Shown piece after piece: positions 43,030-51,326 of a DNA stretch of 64,000 nucleotides. Position 1 is the stretch's first letter; every line of letters begins with the position of its first letter. The notes under the pieces were generated by a model, which made no database searches, was not told where the DNA came from, and worked only from the letters and a program-made list of their open reading frames with translations. The position numbers were made by a program, and so were the translations under genes. This DNA is from Streptomyces sp. NBC_00306 (GTDB lineage Bacteria > Actinomycetota > Actinomycetes > Streptomycetales > Streptomycetaceae), in contig NZ_CP108032.1 in NCBI RefSeq assembly GCF_036169555.1, positions 2,232,001-2,296,000 on the forward strand, read 5' to 3'.

Positions 43030-44415
43030 TCAGTGCTGGGCCGTCCGGCGGCGCCGGACGACATACAGGGCGATGGCCGCGGCGGCGAGGGCTCCGGCGC
43101 CCACGGCGAGGTAGGTCCCGGTGGGGGACGAGGTGTCGGACGACGCGGTGGCCGCCGCCGGCCCGGAGGCGGTGGCGGGCGCGGTCGTGGTCTGTCGCGG
43201 TGACGGTGCGGCCTCGCTGCCCAGGTCGGGCAGGGCGGGCAGGCGGGCGGCCCGGTCCACGGTCACGGCGAGCGAGACCGGGTCCATGACCGTGCCCGCG
43301 GCGTACATCCCGCCGAAGGCCGCGGCACCTTGCGCGGTGAGGGTCGCCGGTGCCTCGGTGACGGCGGCAAGGCCCTTCTTCGGTACGAGACGCGGGGCGG
43401 CGAAGGTCACCAGGGGTACGGCTCCGAGCGTCGTGCCGCCGCGCGCCACATCGGCGGTCAGCGTGCCGCGGCCGGCCGACACCGTGGCCCTGACCTTGCT
43501 CAGCCGGAGGTCCAGTCCGTCGCCGGTGAACCGGACGGAACCGGCGAACGACGCCGCGAGGGTTCCGCGTCCGGCGTCGTAGCTGCCCTTGCCGCGCGGG
43601 AAGCGGAAGAGCGCCCCGCCGTCCTGCGCGCCGTCCGTGAGGGTCCAACGGCCCTGCGCGACCGGGCCGGTGACGTATTCGCGGAAGGTGCGGCGTACGC
43701 CCCAGTCGACGGCGGCGTCCTGGAGCGAACCGGCCTTGGCGGCGGGCGGGGTGGCGGTCGCGGACGGCCGCGCGGAGGGCTTCGTGCGGGCGGGCGCGAG
43801 ATCGACGCGCAGGCTGATCGGGTCGAGCGGGGTGCCCGCGGTGTAGTAGCCGGCGAACGCGGTGGCGCCCTGCGAGGTCAGCGTGGCGGGGACGGTGCGC
43901 AGTTCGATGGGCCCCGCGCCGCCCTTCATCGAGATGCCGGAGAGGTTGAGCGAGGCGAACGGGACCTGGCTCGACGTGGTGACCCTGCCCGTCGACCGGG
44001 CCCTGCTGACCATGTCCGCGAAGAGCGTGCCCTGTCCGCCGGAGATTCTCACCGTGGGGCGGCTGAGCGCGAGGTCGAGTTCATGGCTGCCGTCGGCCTT
44101 GCGGTGGCCCAGGAAATGCACGCCGCCCGAGAAGCGGGAGGTGAAGGAGCCGGTGGCGGGGTCGTAGGTACCGGTGGCGGAGTGGAAGCGGAACTGACTG
44201 CCGCCGACGGTGGCCGCTCCGCCGGTGAGCCGCCAACTGCCGTGCGCGATGGGGCCGGTGACATACCGCTGGAACGAGGACTTGATGCCCCAGTCCAGTC
44301 TGCCGCCCTGCACCGTGCGGTCCGCCGCCTGTGCGGTGCCGGCCGGGAGCAGGGCTCCGAGCAGGACCGCGAGAAGCGCCACGGCGGACGCGCGGGCCGG
44401 TCTGAAGGGCAGCAT
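43030..44415 (-). CDS. HtaA-domain heme-binding surface protein, membrane-anchored
   Basis: 461-residue exported protein, first gene of the HtaA pair. Signal peptide ASAVALLAVLLGALLPAGTA with cleavage after AQA. Two HtaA domains start at LDWGIKSSFQRYVTGPIAHG and VDWGVRRTFREYVTGPVAQG, each with the conserved Tyr. After a Ser/Thr/Ala-rich spacer the protein ends with a hydrophobic helix (YLAVGAGALAAAAIALYVV) and RRRRTAQH. The LPxTG-like motif is not clear (SPTGTYLAVG), so it may stay in the membrane. GGAGG precedes ATG 44413-44415. An iron box lies 34 bp upstream. It probably relays heme to the HmuTUV importer encoded divergently. Confidence 0.9.
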   Translation of the reverse strand: MLPFRPARASAVALLAVLLGALLPAGTAQAADRTVQGGRLDWGIKSSFQRYVTGPIAHGSWRLTGGAATVGGSQFRFHSATGTYDPATGSFTSRFSGGVHFLGHRKADGSHELDLALSRPTVRISGGQGTLFADMVSRARSTGRVTTSSQVPFASLNLSGISMKGGAGPIELRTVPATLTSQGATAFAGYYTAGTPLDPISLRVDLAPARTKPSARPSATATPPAAKAGSLQDAAVDWGVRRTFREYVTGPVAQGRWTLTDGAQDGGALFRFPRGKGSYDAGRGTLAASFAGSVRFTGDGLDLRLSKVRATVSAGRGTLTADVARGGTTLGAVPLVTFAAPRLVPKKGLAAVTEAPATLTAQGAAAFGGMYAAGTVMDPVSLAVTVDRAARLPALPDLGSEAAPSPRQTTTAPATASGPAAATASSDTSSPTGTYLAVGAGALAAAAIALYVVRRRRTAQH

Positions 44416-44448
44416 GACGAATCCTCCGGGGCACAACGCACTGGTCAG

Positions 44449-44467
44449 TGAGGTAAGGCTAACCTAA
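44449..44467. promoter_or_regulatory. Iron box (DmdR/IdeR site) between the HtaA operon and hmuTUV
   Basis: TGAGGTAAGGCTAACCTAA matches the 19-bp consensus TTAGGTTAGGCTAACCTAA at 17 positions. It lies 34 bp upstream of the HtaA operon and 121 bp upstream of hmuT, so one site could control both arms. Confidence 0.88.
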
Positions 44468-44587
44468 GCTCTGATCCGTGCGGTCCGGAAGACCCCACCC
44501 ACCCGAAACATCGACCAACTCCCCGTCCACCCATGGCAGACTGCCGCGGTAACCGTCTTAGACAGTGAACAAGAGAAAGGTGTCCCG

Positions 44588-45598
44588 GTGCGCACACCTC
44601 GCCTGGCAGGTGCTCTCCTCTCGGTCCTCGCCCTCGCCCTGACGGCGACCGGCTGCGGCGGAGGCGACGAGTCGCCCGCCGCCACGGGCAAGCCGAAGGC
44701 CTCCGTGGCCGCCGACCGGATCGAGCCGCTCGCCGCGACACCGAAGCCCGAACTCCCGGCCACCGTGCGCTCGGCCGACGGCAAGAGCGTCACCGTCTCC
44801 GCCGCGGACCGGATCGTGCCGTTGTCCGGTGGGCTCAGCGAGATCGTCTACACGCTCGGCCTGGGCAAGCAGGTGGTGGCGCGCGACATCACCGCGACCT
44901 TCGAACAGGCCCGCGCGCTGCCGGTGGTGACCCGGGGACACGACGTCTCCGCCGAGAGCGTGCTGTCGCTGAAGCCGACGCTCGTCCTCGCCGACTCGAC
45001 GACCGGCCCGGCCGAGGCCATCGCCCAGATACGCGCCGCGGGCATCCCGCTCGTCGTCGTCAAGGCGCCCAAGAGCCTTGCCGACGTCCGGACGCGGATC
45101 GACGCGGTGGCCGGCGCGCTGGGGGTCAAGGCGGCCGGGGACCGGCTCAACACCCGTACCGCACAGCGGATCGCGGCGGTGCAGAAGGACATCCCGAAGC
45201 CCGCCGAGGGCAAGCAGCCCCGCGTCGCCTTCCTCTATCTGCGGGGCTCGGCGTCGGTCTACCTCATCGGCGGCGCCGAGTCCGGGGCCGCCTCGCTGCT
45301 GGAGGCGGCGGGCGCCGTGGACGCCGGCAAGGAGTCGGGGCTGGCGAAGGACTTCACCCCGATCACCGCCGAGGCCCTCGCGAAGGCCGCGCCGGACGCC
45401 ATGCTGGTGATGACGGACGGTCTGACGTCGGTCGGCGGCATCGACGGTCTGGTCAAGATTCCCGGCGTGGCCCAGACCCCGGCCGGAATGGACCGCCGCG
45501 TGGTGAGCGTGGACGACGGCGTCCTGCTGAACTACGGACCGCGCACCGACCGGGTGCTCCGGTCGCTGGTGGACCAGCTCTACCCGGGCGGCCGGTGA
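44588..45598 (+). CDS. hmuT: Heme ABC transporter substrate-binding lipoprotein
   Basis: 336-residue lipoprotein of the iron-siderophore/heme binding class. Signal and lipobox: LLSVLALALTATGC. Motifs: DRIVPLSGGLSEIVYTLGLG, KQVVARDITATF, LSLKPTLVLADSTTG, YLIGGAESGAASLLEAAGAV and DAMLVMTDGLTSVGG, all typical of HmuT/HemT proteins. GTG 44588 follows AGAAAGG. It leads the hmuTUV operon: its stop is 2 bp before the ATG of the permease gene. It lies opposite the HtaA genes with a shared iron box, matching the corynebacterial hmuTUV-htaA heme-uptake system. Confidence 0.92.
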   Translation: MRTPRLAGALLSVLALALTATGCGGGDESPAATGKPKASVAADRIEPLAATPKPELPATVRSADGKSVTVSAADRIVPLSGGLSEIVYTLGLGKQVVARDITATFEQARALPVVTRGHDVSAESVLSLKPTLVLADSTTGPAEAIAQIRAAGIPLVVVKAPKSLADVRTRIDAVAGALGVKAAGDRLNTRTAQRIAAVQKDIPKPAEGKQPRVAFLYLRGSASVYLIGGAESGAASLLEAAGAVDAGKESGLAKDFTPITAEALAKAAPDAMLVMTDGLTSVGGIDGLVKIPGVAQTPAGMDRRVVSVDDGVLLNYGPRTDRVLRSLVDQLYPGGR

Positions 45599-45600
45599 CG

Positions 45601-46857
45601 ATGGCCACGCACGCTGACCACTCCCCCTCACCCGCCCGCCCGCGCGACCGGGACCCGGAACCGGACCGGGACCAGCACCGGGACCGGGACCGACCGAGCG
45701 GCCCCGAGAGCCGTGAGGTCCCGGAGCGCTCCGAGGCCCGCAAGAGCCGTGAGGCCCCTGAGGGCTCCCGGAGCACTTCCGACCCGGGCACCCCGAAGGA
45801 CACCAACGACGCCGTCCCTCTGGCCCGCACCCGCACCGGGGCCGGACTGCTCGCCGGAGGACTCCTGACGGGCGTGATCGTCCTGGCCCTGGTGTCCGCG
45901 GCCTACGGCGCGTACGACATCCCCGTCACCGATGTCATCGCCTCGGTGCAGCACCGCGCCGGGCTCGGCGGGCACGCGCTCGACCGGGTCGGCGAGAGCG
46001 TGCTGTGGAACGTCCGCCTTCCCCGTGTCGTCCTCGCGCTCCTCGTCGGCGCGTCCCTCGGCTGTGCGGGGGCCCTGATGCAGGGCGTCTTCGGCAACCC
46101 CCTCGCCGAGCCCGGCATCATCGGCATCTCCTCCGGTGCGGCCGTCGGCGCCGTCGCGTCCATCGCGCTCGGGCTGAGCTTTCTCGGCAACTGGACCATC
46201 ACCGCCTGCGCGTTCGTCGCCGGCCTGGTGACCGTGCTCCTCGTGTACGCGATGTCCCGCTCGGGAGGGCGGACCGAGGTCGTCACCCTCATCCTGACCG
46301 GCATCGCCGTCAACGCCTTCGCCGGCGCTCTCATCGGTCTGTTCATCTTCTTCGCGGACAACGCCCAGATCACCCAGATCACCTTCTGGCAGCTGGGTTC
46401 GCTCTCCCAGGCGACCTGGCCCAAGGTGCTCGCCGTGCTGCCGTGCGCGCTCCTCGGTCTCGCCGTCGCGCCCCTGTACGCACGGAAGCTGGACCTGCTC
46501 GCCCTCGGCGAGCGGCCGGCGCGGCATCTCGGCATCGACGTCGAGCGGCTGCGGATCGTCCTCGTCCTCGTCGTCGCCCTGTTCACCGCTGCCGCGGTCG
46601 CCGTCGCCGGGATCATCACCTTCGTCGGGCTGCTCGTCCCGCATCTGCTGCGGATGGCGCACGGACCCGGACATCGCTTCCTGGTGCCCGGCAGCGCACT
46701 CGGCGGCGCGCTGATGCTGGTCGCGGGAGACCTCGCGGCACGCACCGTCGCCGAGCCCGCCGAACTCCCCCTCGGCGTGCTCACCGCACTCTTCGGCAGC
46801 CCGTTCTTCTTCTGGCTGCTGGTCAGGACCCGTCGTAGGCAAGGTGGTTGGGCATGA
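45601..46857 (+). CDS. hmuU: Heme ABC transporter permease (FecCD family)
   Basis: 418-residue membrane permease. The FecCD core starts near residue 80 and has about nine to ten segments: RLPRVVLALLVGASLGCAGA, LMQGVFGNPLAEPGIIGISS (helical entry motif), VVTLILTGIAVNAFAGALIG, ITFWQLGSLSQATW and GIITFVGLLVPHLLRMAHGP, the latter being the ATPase-coupling loop. The first 75 or so residues are an unusual, highly charged Asp/Arg/Pro extension (DRDPEPDRDQHRDRDRP) that ordinary HmuU proteins lack. ATG 45601 was chosen; GTG 45595, overlapping the hmuT stop, is possible. Its stop overlaps hmuV by 4 nt. Confidence 0.92.
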   Translation: MATHADHSPSPARPRDRDPEPDRDQHRDRDRPSGPESREVPERSEARKSREAPEGSRSTSDPGTPKDTNDAVPLARTRTGAGLLAGGLLTGVIVLALVSAAYGAYDIPVTDVIASVQHRAGLGGHALDRVGESVLWNVRLPRVVLALLVGASLGCAGALMQGVFGNPLAEPGIIGISSGAAVGAVASIALGLSFLGNWTITACAFVAGLVTVLLVYAMSRSGGRTEVVTLILTGIAVNAFAGALIGLFIFFADNAQITQITFWQLGSLSQATWPKVLAVLPCALLGLAVAPLYARKLDLLALGERPARHLGIDVERLRIVLVLVVALFTAAAVAVAGIITFVGLLVPHLLRMAHGPGHRFLVPGSALGGALMLVAGDLAARTVAEPAELPLGVLTALFGSPFFFWLLVRTRRRQGGWA

Positions 46858-47693
46858 GGTCCGTGACCCGTCTGTTCGGGATGCGCCGGCGGGAGCTGCC
46901 CGCACGCCCCGAGCCCGGTTCCGTCGTCGCCGAGGCCCGGGGTCTCCATGTCCGCCTCGGCGGCCGTGAGGTGCTCGCCGGGGTGGAGCTCGCCGCACAC
47001 GCCGGCGAGGTACTGGCGCTGGTCGGGCCGAACGGCGCCGGAAAGTCGACCCTGTTCGCCGCTCTCGCCGCCGATCTGCCCGCCGACGGCGGCTCGGTGA
47101 ACATCGCGGGCCGGCCGGCCGACGGCTGGACCGCTCCAGAACTCGCCCTGCGCCGCGCCGTGCTGCCCCAGGCCGCCGCGCTCTCCTTCCCCTTCCTGGT
47201 GGAGGACGTCGTACGGATGGGGCGCGCACCCTGGGCCGGGACCGCGCTCCAGGAGCAGGACGACGCGGCCGTCGCCGAGGCGATGGCCGTCACGGAGGTC
47301 GGCGGCTTCGCGGCCCGCCCCTTCTCCGCGCTCTCCGGCGGTGAACGCGCCCGGGTCGCCCTCGCCCGCGTCCTGGCCCAGCGCGCCCCGCTGCTGCTCC
47401 TCGACGAACCGACGGCCGCTCTGGATCTGCGCCACCAGGAACTGGTGCTGCGCATCTGCCGCGAGCGTGCCACCGCCGGTGACGCCGTGGTCGTCGTGCT
47501 GCACGATCTCGGTCTCGCCGCGGCGTACGCGGACCGCGTCGCCGTGCTGCACGAGGGCCGGCTCGCGGCCGAGGGCCCGCCCGCCGAGGTCTTCGACGAC
47601 GTGCTGCTGAGCCGGGTCTACCGGCAGCCCGTCGAAGTGTTCCCGCACCCTCGCTCCGGCGTCCCCGTGGTGCTTCCGCAACGGGCCGGTTGA
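46854..47693 (+). CDS. hmuV: Heme ABC transporter ATP-binding protein
   Basis: 279-residue ATPase powering heme import. Walker A LVGPNGAGKSTLFAAL, Q-loop VLPQAAALSFPF, signature ALSGGERARVALARVL, Walker B LLLLDEPTAALDLRHQ and switch His in VVVLHDLGLAAAYADR. About 25 extra residues precede the first strand. ATG 46854 overlaps the permease stop (ATGA); GTG 46848 would be two residues longer. Last gene of the hmuTUV operon; a small CGTCCG-TTT-CGGACG-like hairpin near 47740 may end it. Confidence 0.93.
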   Translation: MRSVTRLFGMRRRELPARPEPGSVVAEARGLHVRLGGREVLAGVELAAHAGEVLALVGPNGAGKSTLFAALAADLPADGGSVNIAGRPADGWTAPELALRRAVLPQAAALSFPFLVEDVVRMGRAPWAGTALQEQDDAAVAEAMAVTEVGGFAARPFSALSGGERARVALARVLAQRAPLLLLDEPTAALDLRHQELVLRICRERATAGDAVVVVLHDLGLAAAYADRVAVLHEGRLAAEGPPAEVFDDVLLSRVYRQPVEVFPHPRSGVPVVLPQRAG

Positions 47694-47796
47694 CCTCTGC
47701 TTGACCGAGTCCTGGGGTCCCGATGGGCAGCCTGTGACCCGTCCGTTTCCGGACGTACGTCATGAGTCCCAGATCACTGCACGGGTGGGTACCGCC

Positions 47797-47834
47797 GAGG
47801 TAAGGCTCGGTTAAGTTAGGTCAGCCTCACCCAC
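47797..47834 (+). promoter_or_regulatory. Overlapping iron-box-like sites upstream of efeO
   Basis: GAGGTAAGGCTCGGTTAA (47797-47814) and TTAGGTCAGCCTCACCCAC (47816-47834) each partly match the DmdR/IdeR consensus (TTAGG...CCTAA class). They end 44 bp before the efeO start, at promoter distance. Two adjacent imperfect sites suggest cooperative binding. Confidence 0.65.
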
Positions 47835-47877
47835 CCTCAGCCCGTCTCCGCCGGGCCTCTTGCCGCATGGAGTCCGT

Positions 47878-49017
47878 ATGCGAGTCCGTCTTTCCGTCGC
47901 TACCGCCACCGCCGTCGCGGCCGCTCTGGCCGCCGTCACGGGCTGCGCCGAGAAGGCCGACGACAAGGCCGGTGACGGCGGCGCCATCAAGGTCACCGCG
48001 AAGGACGATTCCTGCGAGGTGTCGAAGAAGGAGTTCGCCGCCGGGCACGTCCAGCTCGACATCGAGAACAAGGGCGGGAAGGTCACCGAGGTCTACATCC
48101 TGTTCCCCGACGACCGGATCGTCACCGAGCGGGAGAACATCGGTCCCGGCACCAAGGCCCGGCTCACCGCCGAGGTGAAGTCCGGTTCGTACGAGATCGC
48201 GTGCAAGCCGGGTATGAAGGGTGACGGCATCCGTCAGAAGGTCACCGCGACGGGCGGCAAGGCCGTCGAGCGGAGCCCGGAGATGGACGCCGCGGTCGCC
48301 GGCTACCGCAAGTACGTCCAGGCGCAGGCCGACGAGACGCTGCCGAAGGCAAAGGTGTTCACCGACGCCGTCAAGGCCGGTGACATCGAGGCGGCGAAGA
48401 AGGCGTACGCCGAGTCCCGTATCGGCTGGGAGCGCACCGAGCCGGTCGCCGAGTCCTTCGGCGACATCGACCCCAAGGTCGACCTGCGCGAGGACGGTGT
48501 CGAGAAGGGCCAGAAGTGGACCGGCTGGCACCGGCTGGAGAAGTCCCTGTGGCAGGACAAGAAGCTCGGCCCCGCCGACACCGCGCTCGCCGACACCCTG
48601 ATCAAGGACCTCACGGTCTGGCAGAAGAAGGTCGGCACCGCCGAGATCACGCCGACCTCGATGGCCAACGGCGCCAAGGAACTCCTCGATGAGGTCGCCA
48701 CCGGCAAGGTCACCGGTGAGGAGGAGCGCTACAGCCACACCGACCTGGTGGACTTCAAGGCCAACGTCGAGGGTGCGCAGACCTCGTACGAGCTGCTCAA
48801 GCCGGTCGCGTCGAAGAACGACCCGAAGCTGGTGGCCGAGCTCGACAAGCAGTTCGCCGCGCTGAACACGCTGCTCGACAAGTACCGCAAGGACAAGACC
48901 ACCTACGTGTTCGCCTCGTACGACACCGTCGGCAAGGACCAGCGCAAGGAGCTCAGCGACGGCGTCAACGCCCTTGCCGAGCCGCTGTCGAAGCTCGCCG
49001 CCGCGGTCGTCAAGTAA
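47878..49017 (+). CDS. efeO: EfeO iron-uptake lipoprotein (cupredoxin plus M75 domain)
   Basis: 379-residue lipoprotein of the EfeUOB elemental iron uptake system. The signal ends at the lipobox AAVTGC. A cupredoxin-like domain (about residues 35-120) has CEVSKKEFAAG and GSYEIACKPGM, likely metal ligands. The rest is a helical M75/imelysin domain with the HxxE motif in GWHRLEKSLW near residue 215. ATG 47878 is preceded by GGAG (47869-47872); a GTG/ATG farther upstream would disrupt the signal peptide. Iron boxes precede it. efeB follows after 10 bp and efeU after that. Confidence 0.93.
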   Translation: MRVRLSVATATAVAAALAAVTGCAEKADDKAGDGGAIKVTAKDDSCEVSKKEFAAGHVQLDIENKGGKVTEVYILFPDDRIVTERENIGPGTKARLTAEVKSGSYEIACKPGMKGDGIRQKVTATGGKAVERSPEMDAAVAGYRKYVQAQADETLPKAKVFTDAVKAGDIEAAKKAYAESRIGWERTEPVAESFGDIDPKVDLREDGVEKGQKWTGWHRLEKSLWQDKKLGPADTALADTLIKDLTVWQKKVGTAEITPTSMANGAKELLDEVATGKVTGEEERYSHTDLVDFKANVEGAQTSYELLKPVASKNDPKLVAELDKQFAALNTLLDKYRKDKTTYVFASYDTVGKDQRKELSDGVNALAEPLSKLAAAVVK

Positions 49018-49027
49018 GGGGACCGTG

Positions 49028-50326
49028 ATGTCGGCTTCCGACGACCAGCAGACCGACGCGACGCCCGGGGCCGCGGGCCCCGGGGAGCCCGGCACGGGCA
49101 CCGGTACGCCGTCCCGGCGTGCGCTGCTCGGCTGGGGCGGTGCGGGTCTCGCGCTCGGTGCCGCCGCGGCCGGCGGCACGGTGGCCGCGCTCGGCGGCGG
49201 GGACGAGACCGCCACCGCGGCGGCGAGTGGTTCCGCCGTGCCCTTCCACGGGGTGCACCAGGCCGGTGTCGCCACCGCCGTGCAGGACCGGCTGCACTTC
49301 GCGGCCTTCGACGTGAAGACGAAGGACCGTGCCGAGCTGGTCCAGCTGCTGAAGGACTGGACGCGTGCCGCGGAACGCATGACCGCCGGACTGCCCGTCG
49401 GCGAGGGCGCGTTCGGCGGCCTCGCCGAAGCACCGCCGGACGACACCGGCGAGGCACTGGGCCTCAAGCCGTCCCGGCTGACGCTGACCATCGGCTTCGG
49501 CCCCTCCCTGTTCACCAAGGACCGCTTCGGACTCGAGGGCCGCCGACCCAAGGGCCTGGCGGAGCTGCCGAAGTTCTCCGGCGACAACCTCGACCCGGCA
49601 CGCAGCGGCGGCGACCTGTGCGTCCAGGCCTGCGCCGACGACCCCCAGGTCGCGGTGCACGCCATCCGCAACCTCGCCCGGATCGGCTTCGGCACAGTCG
49701 CGGTGCGCTGGTCGCAACTGGGCTTCGGCAAGACGTCGTCGACGACCCCCGACGCGCAGACACCCCGCAACCTCTTCGGCTTCAAGGACGGCACCCGCAA
49801 CATCGCCGGCACGGACGCCCCGGCACTGGAGAAGCACGTATGGGTGGCGCAGAAGGACGGACCGGCGTGGCTGGCCGGCGGCTCCTACCTCGTCGCCCGC
49901 CGGATCCGGATGAACGTCGAGACCTGGGACCGCACCTCCCTGCAGGAGCAGGAGGACATCTTCGGCCGGGACAAGGGCAAAGGCGCCCCCGTCGGCAAGG
50001 CGAACGAGCGCGACGAGCCGTTCCTGCCCGCGATGCTGCCCACCTCGCACGTCCGGCTCGCCCACCCGAACTCCAACGGCGGGGCGAGGATGCTGCGCCG
50101 CGGCTACTCCTTCACGGACGGCACGGACGGTCTCGGCCGCCTGGACGCGGGGCTGTTCTTCCTCGCCTACCAGCGCGACATCGACAAGGGGTTCGTCCCG
50201 GTGCAGCGCTCGCTCGCGCGCGACGACCTCAACGAGTACATCCAGCACGTGGGTTCGGCGCTGTTCGCGGTCCCGCCGGGCGTCCGGGACACGGACGACT
50301 GGTGGGGACGGGCGCTGTTCTCATGA
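49028..50326 (+). CDS. efeB: EfeB, Tat-exported DyP-type heme peroxidase
   Basis: 432-residue dye-decolorizing peroxidase. The N-terminus has a twin-arginine signal (PSRRALLGWGGAGLALGAAA). The catalytic domain shows FGFKDGTRNIAG (GxxDG with the catalytic Asp), ETWDRTSLQEQEDIFGRDKG, HVRLAHP and MLRRGYSFTDG, all DyP features, with the proximal heme His in the LAHP stretch region. EfeB oxidises ferrous iron or releases iron from heme for EfeO/EfeU. ATG 49028 follows AAGGGGACCG; GTG 49025 is one codon upstream. Between efeO and efeU in one operon. Confidence 0.94.
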   Translation: MSASDDQQTDATPGAAGPGEPGTGTGTPSRRALLGWGGAGLALGAAAAGGTVAALGGGDETATAAASGSAVPFHGVHQAGVATAVQDRLHFAAFDVKTKDRAELVQLLKDWTRAAERMTAGLPVGEGAFGGLAEAPPDDTGEALGLKPSRLTLTIGFGPSLFTKDRFGLEGRRPKGLAELPKFSGDNLDPARSGGDLCVQACADDPQVAVHAIRNLARIGFGTVAVRWSQLGFGKTSSTTPDAQTPRNLFGFKDGTRNIAGTDAPALEKHVWVAQKDGPAWLAGGSYLVARRIRMNVETWDRTSLQEQEDIFGRDKGKGAPVGKANERDEPFLPAMLPTSHVRLAHPNSNGGARMLRRGYSFTDGTDGLGRLDAGLFFLAYQRDIDKGFVPVQRSLARDDLNEYIQHVGSALFAVPPGVRDTDDWWGRALFS

Positions 50327-50342
50327 CCAGAAGGGACCGGCC

Positions 50343-51326
50343 GTGTTCGGCAACTATCTGATCGGCCTGCGCGAGGGCCTGGAGGCAAGCCTCGTCGTCT
50401 GCATCCTCGTCGCGTATGTCGTCAAGACCGGCAGACGGGACGCGCTGCGGCCGATCTGGACCGGCATCGGCGTCGCGGTCGCCCTGTCGCTCGGATTCGG
50501 CTTCGCCCTCGAATACGGCTCGCAGGAGCTGACGTTCGAGGCACAGGAGCTGCTCGGCGGTTCGCTGTCGATCGTCGCGGTGTGCCTGGTGACCTGGATG
50601 GTCTTCTGGATGAAGCGCACCGCGCGGCACCTGCGCTCCGAACTGCACGGCAGGCTTGACGCCGCCCTGCAGATGGGCACGGGCGCGCTGGTTGCCACCG
50701 CGTTCCTGGCGGTGGGCCGCGAGGGCCTGGAGACGGCGCTGTTCGTCTGGGCCTCCGTACGGGCCGCCACCGACGAGGCGGGCTCACAGGGCCCGTTGAC
50801 GGGAGTGCTCCTCGGTATCGCCACCGCGATCCTGCTCGGCTGGCTCTTCTACCGCGGCGCCCTGAAGATCAATCTCGCCAAGTTCTTCACCTGGACCGGC
50901 GGCATGCTCGTGGTCGTGGCCGCGGGTGTTCTCGCGTACGGCGTCCATGACCTGCAGGAAGCCCGCTTCCTCGGCGGTCTGGCGAACAAGGCCTTCGACA
51001 TCAGCACGACGATTCCGCCCGACAGCTGGTACGGGACGCTGCTGAAGGGCGTCTTCAACTTCCAGCCGGATCCGACCGTTCTCCAGACCGTGGTGTGGGC
51101 CCTGTATCTGATCCCGGCACTCGGGTTCTTCCTCGCCCCGGTAGGGTTCGGACGGTCAGTGGGGGTCGAGGAGCAGAAGGCAGCCGATGAGAAGTCCGAT
51201 TCGGGTGACAGGACCGCGCCGGGCGGCGACGGGCCTCGTGGCGATGACGACGCTGGCCCTGACGGCGAGCGGGTGCGTGACGGTGCACGGGGAACGGGAG
51301 ATCGTTCCGTCGGTGACGAAGGCTGA
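50343..51326 (+). CDS. efeU: EfeU, FTR1-family iron permease
   Basis: 327-residue, seven-segment iron permease. The two RExxE motifs are LREGLEASLVV near the N-terminus and VGREGLETALFVWAS in the middle, the ferric iron-binding elements of Ftr1. The membrane core ends near residue 275 (LYLIPALGFFLAPVGFG). The last 50 residues are an acidic, disordered tail (EEQKAADEKSDSGDRTAPGG onward). That tail's DNA overlaps the start of the next gene by 140 bp in another frame. GTG 50343 follows AAGGGACC. Confidence 0.92.
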   Translation: MFGNYLIGLREGLEASLVVCILVAYVVKTGRRDALRPIWTGIGVAVALSLGFGFALEYGSQELTFEAQELLGGSLSIVAVCLVTWMVFWMKRTARHLRSELHGRLDAALQMGTGALVATAFLAVGREGLETALFVWASVRAATDEAGSQGPLTGVLLGIATAILLGWLFYRGALKINLAKFFTWTGGMLVVVAAGVLAYGVHDLQEARFLGGLANKAFDISTTIPPDSWYGTLLKGVFNFQPDPTVLQTVVWALYLIPALGFFLAPVGFGRSVGVEEQKAADEKSDSGDRTAPGGDGPRGDDDAGPDGERVRDGARGTGDRSVGDEG

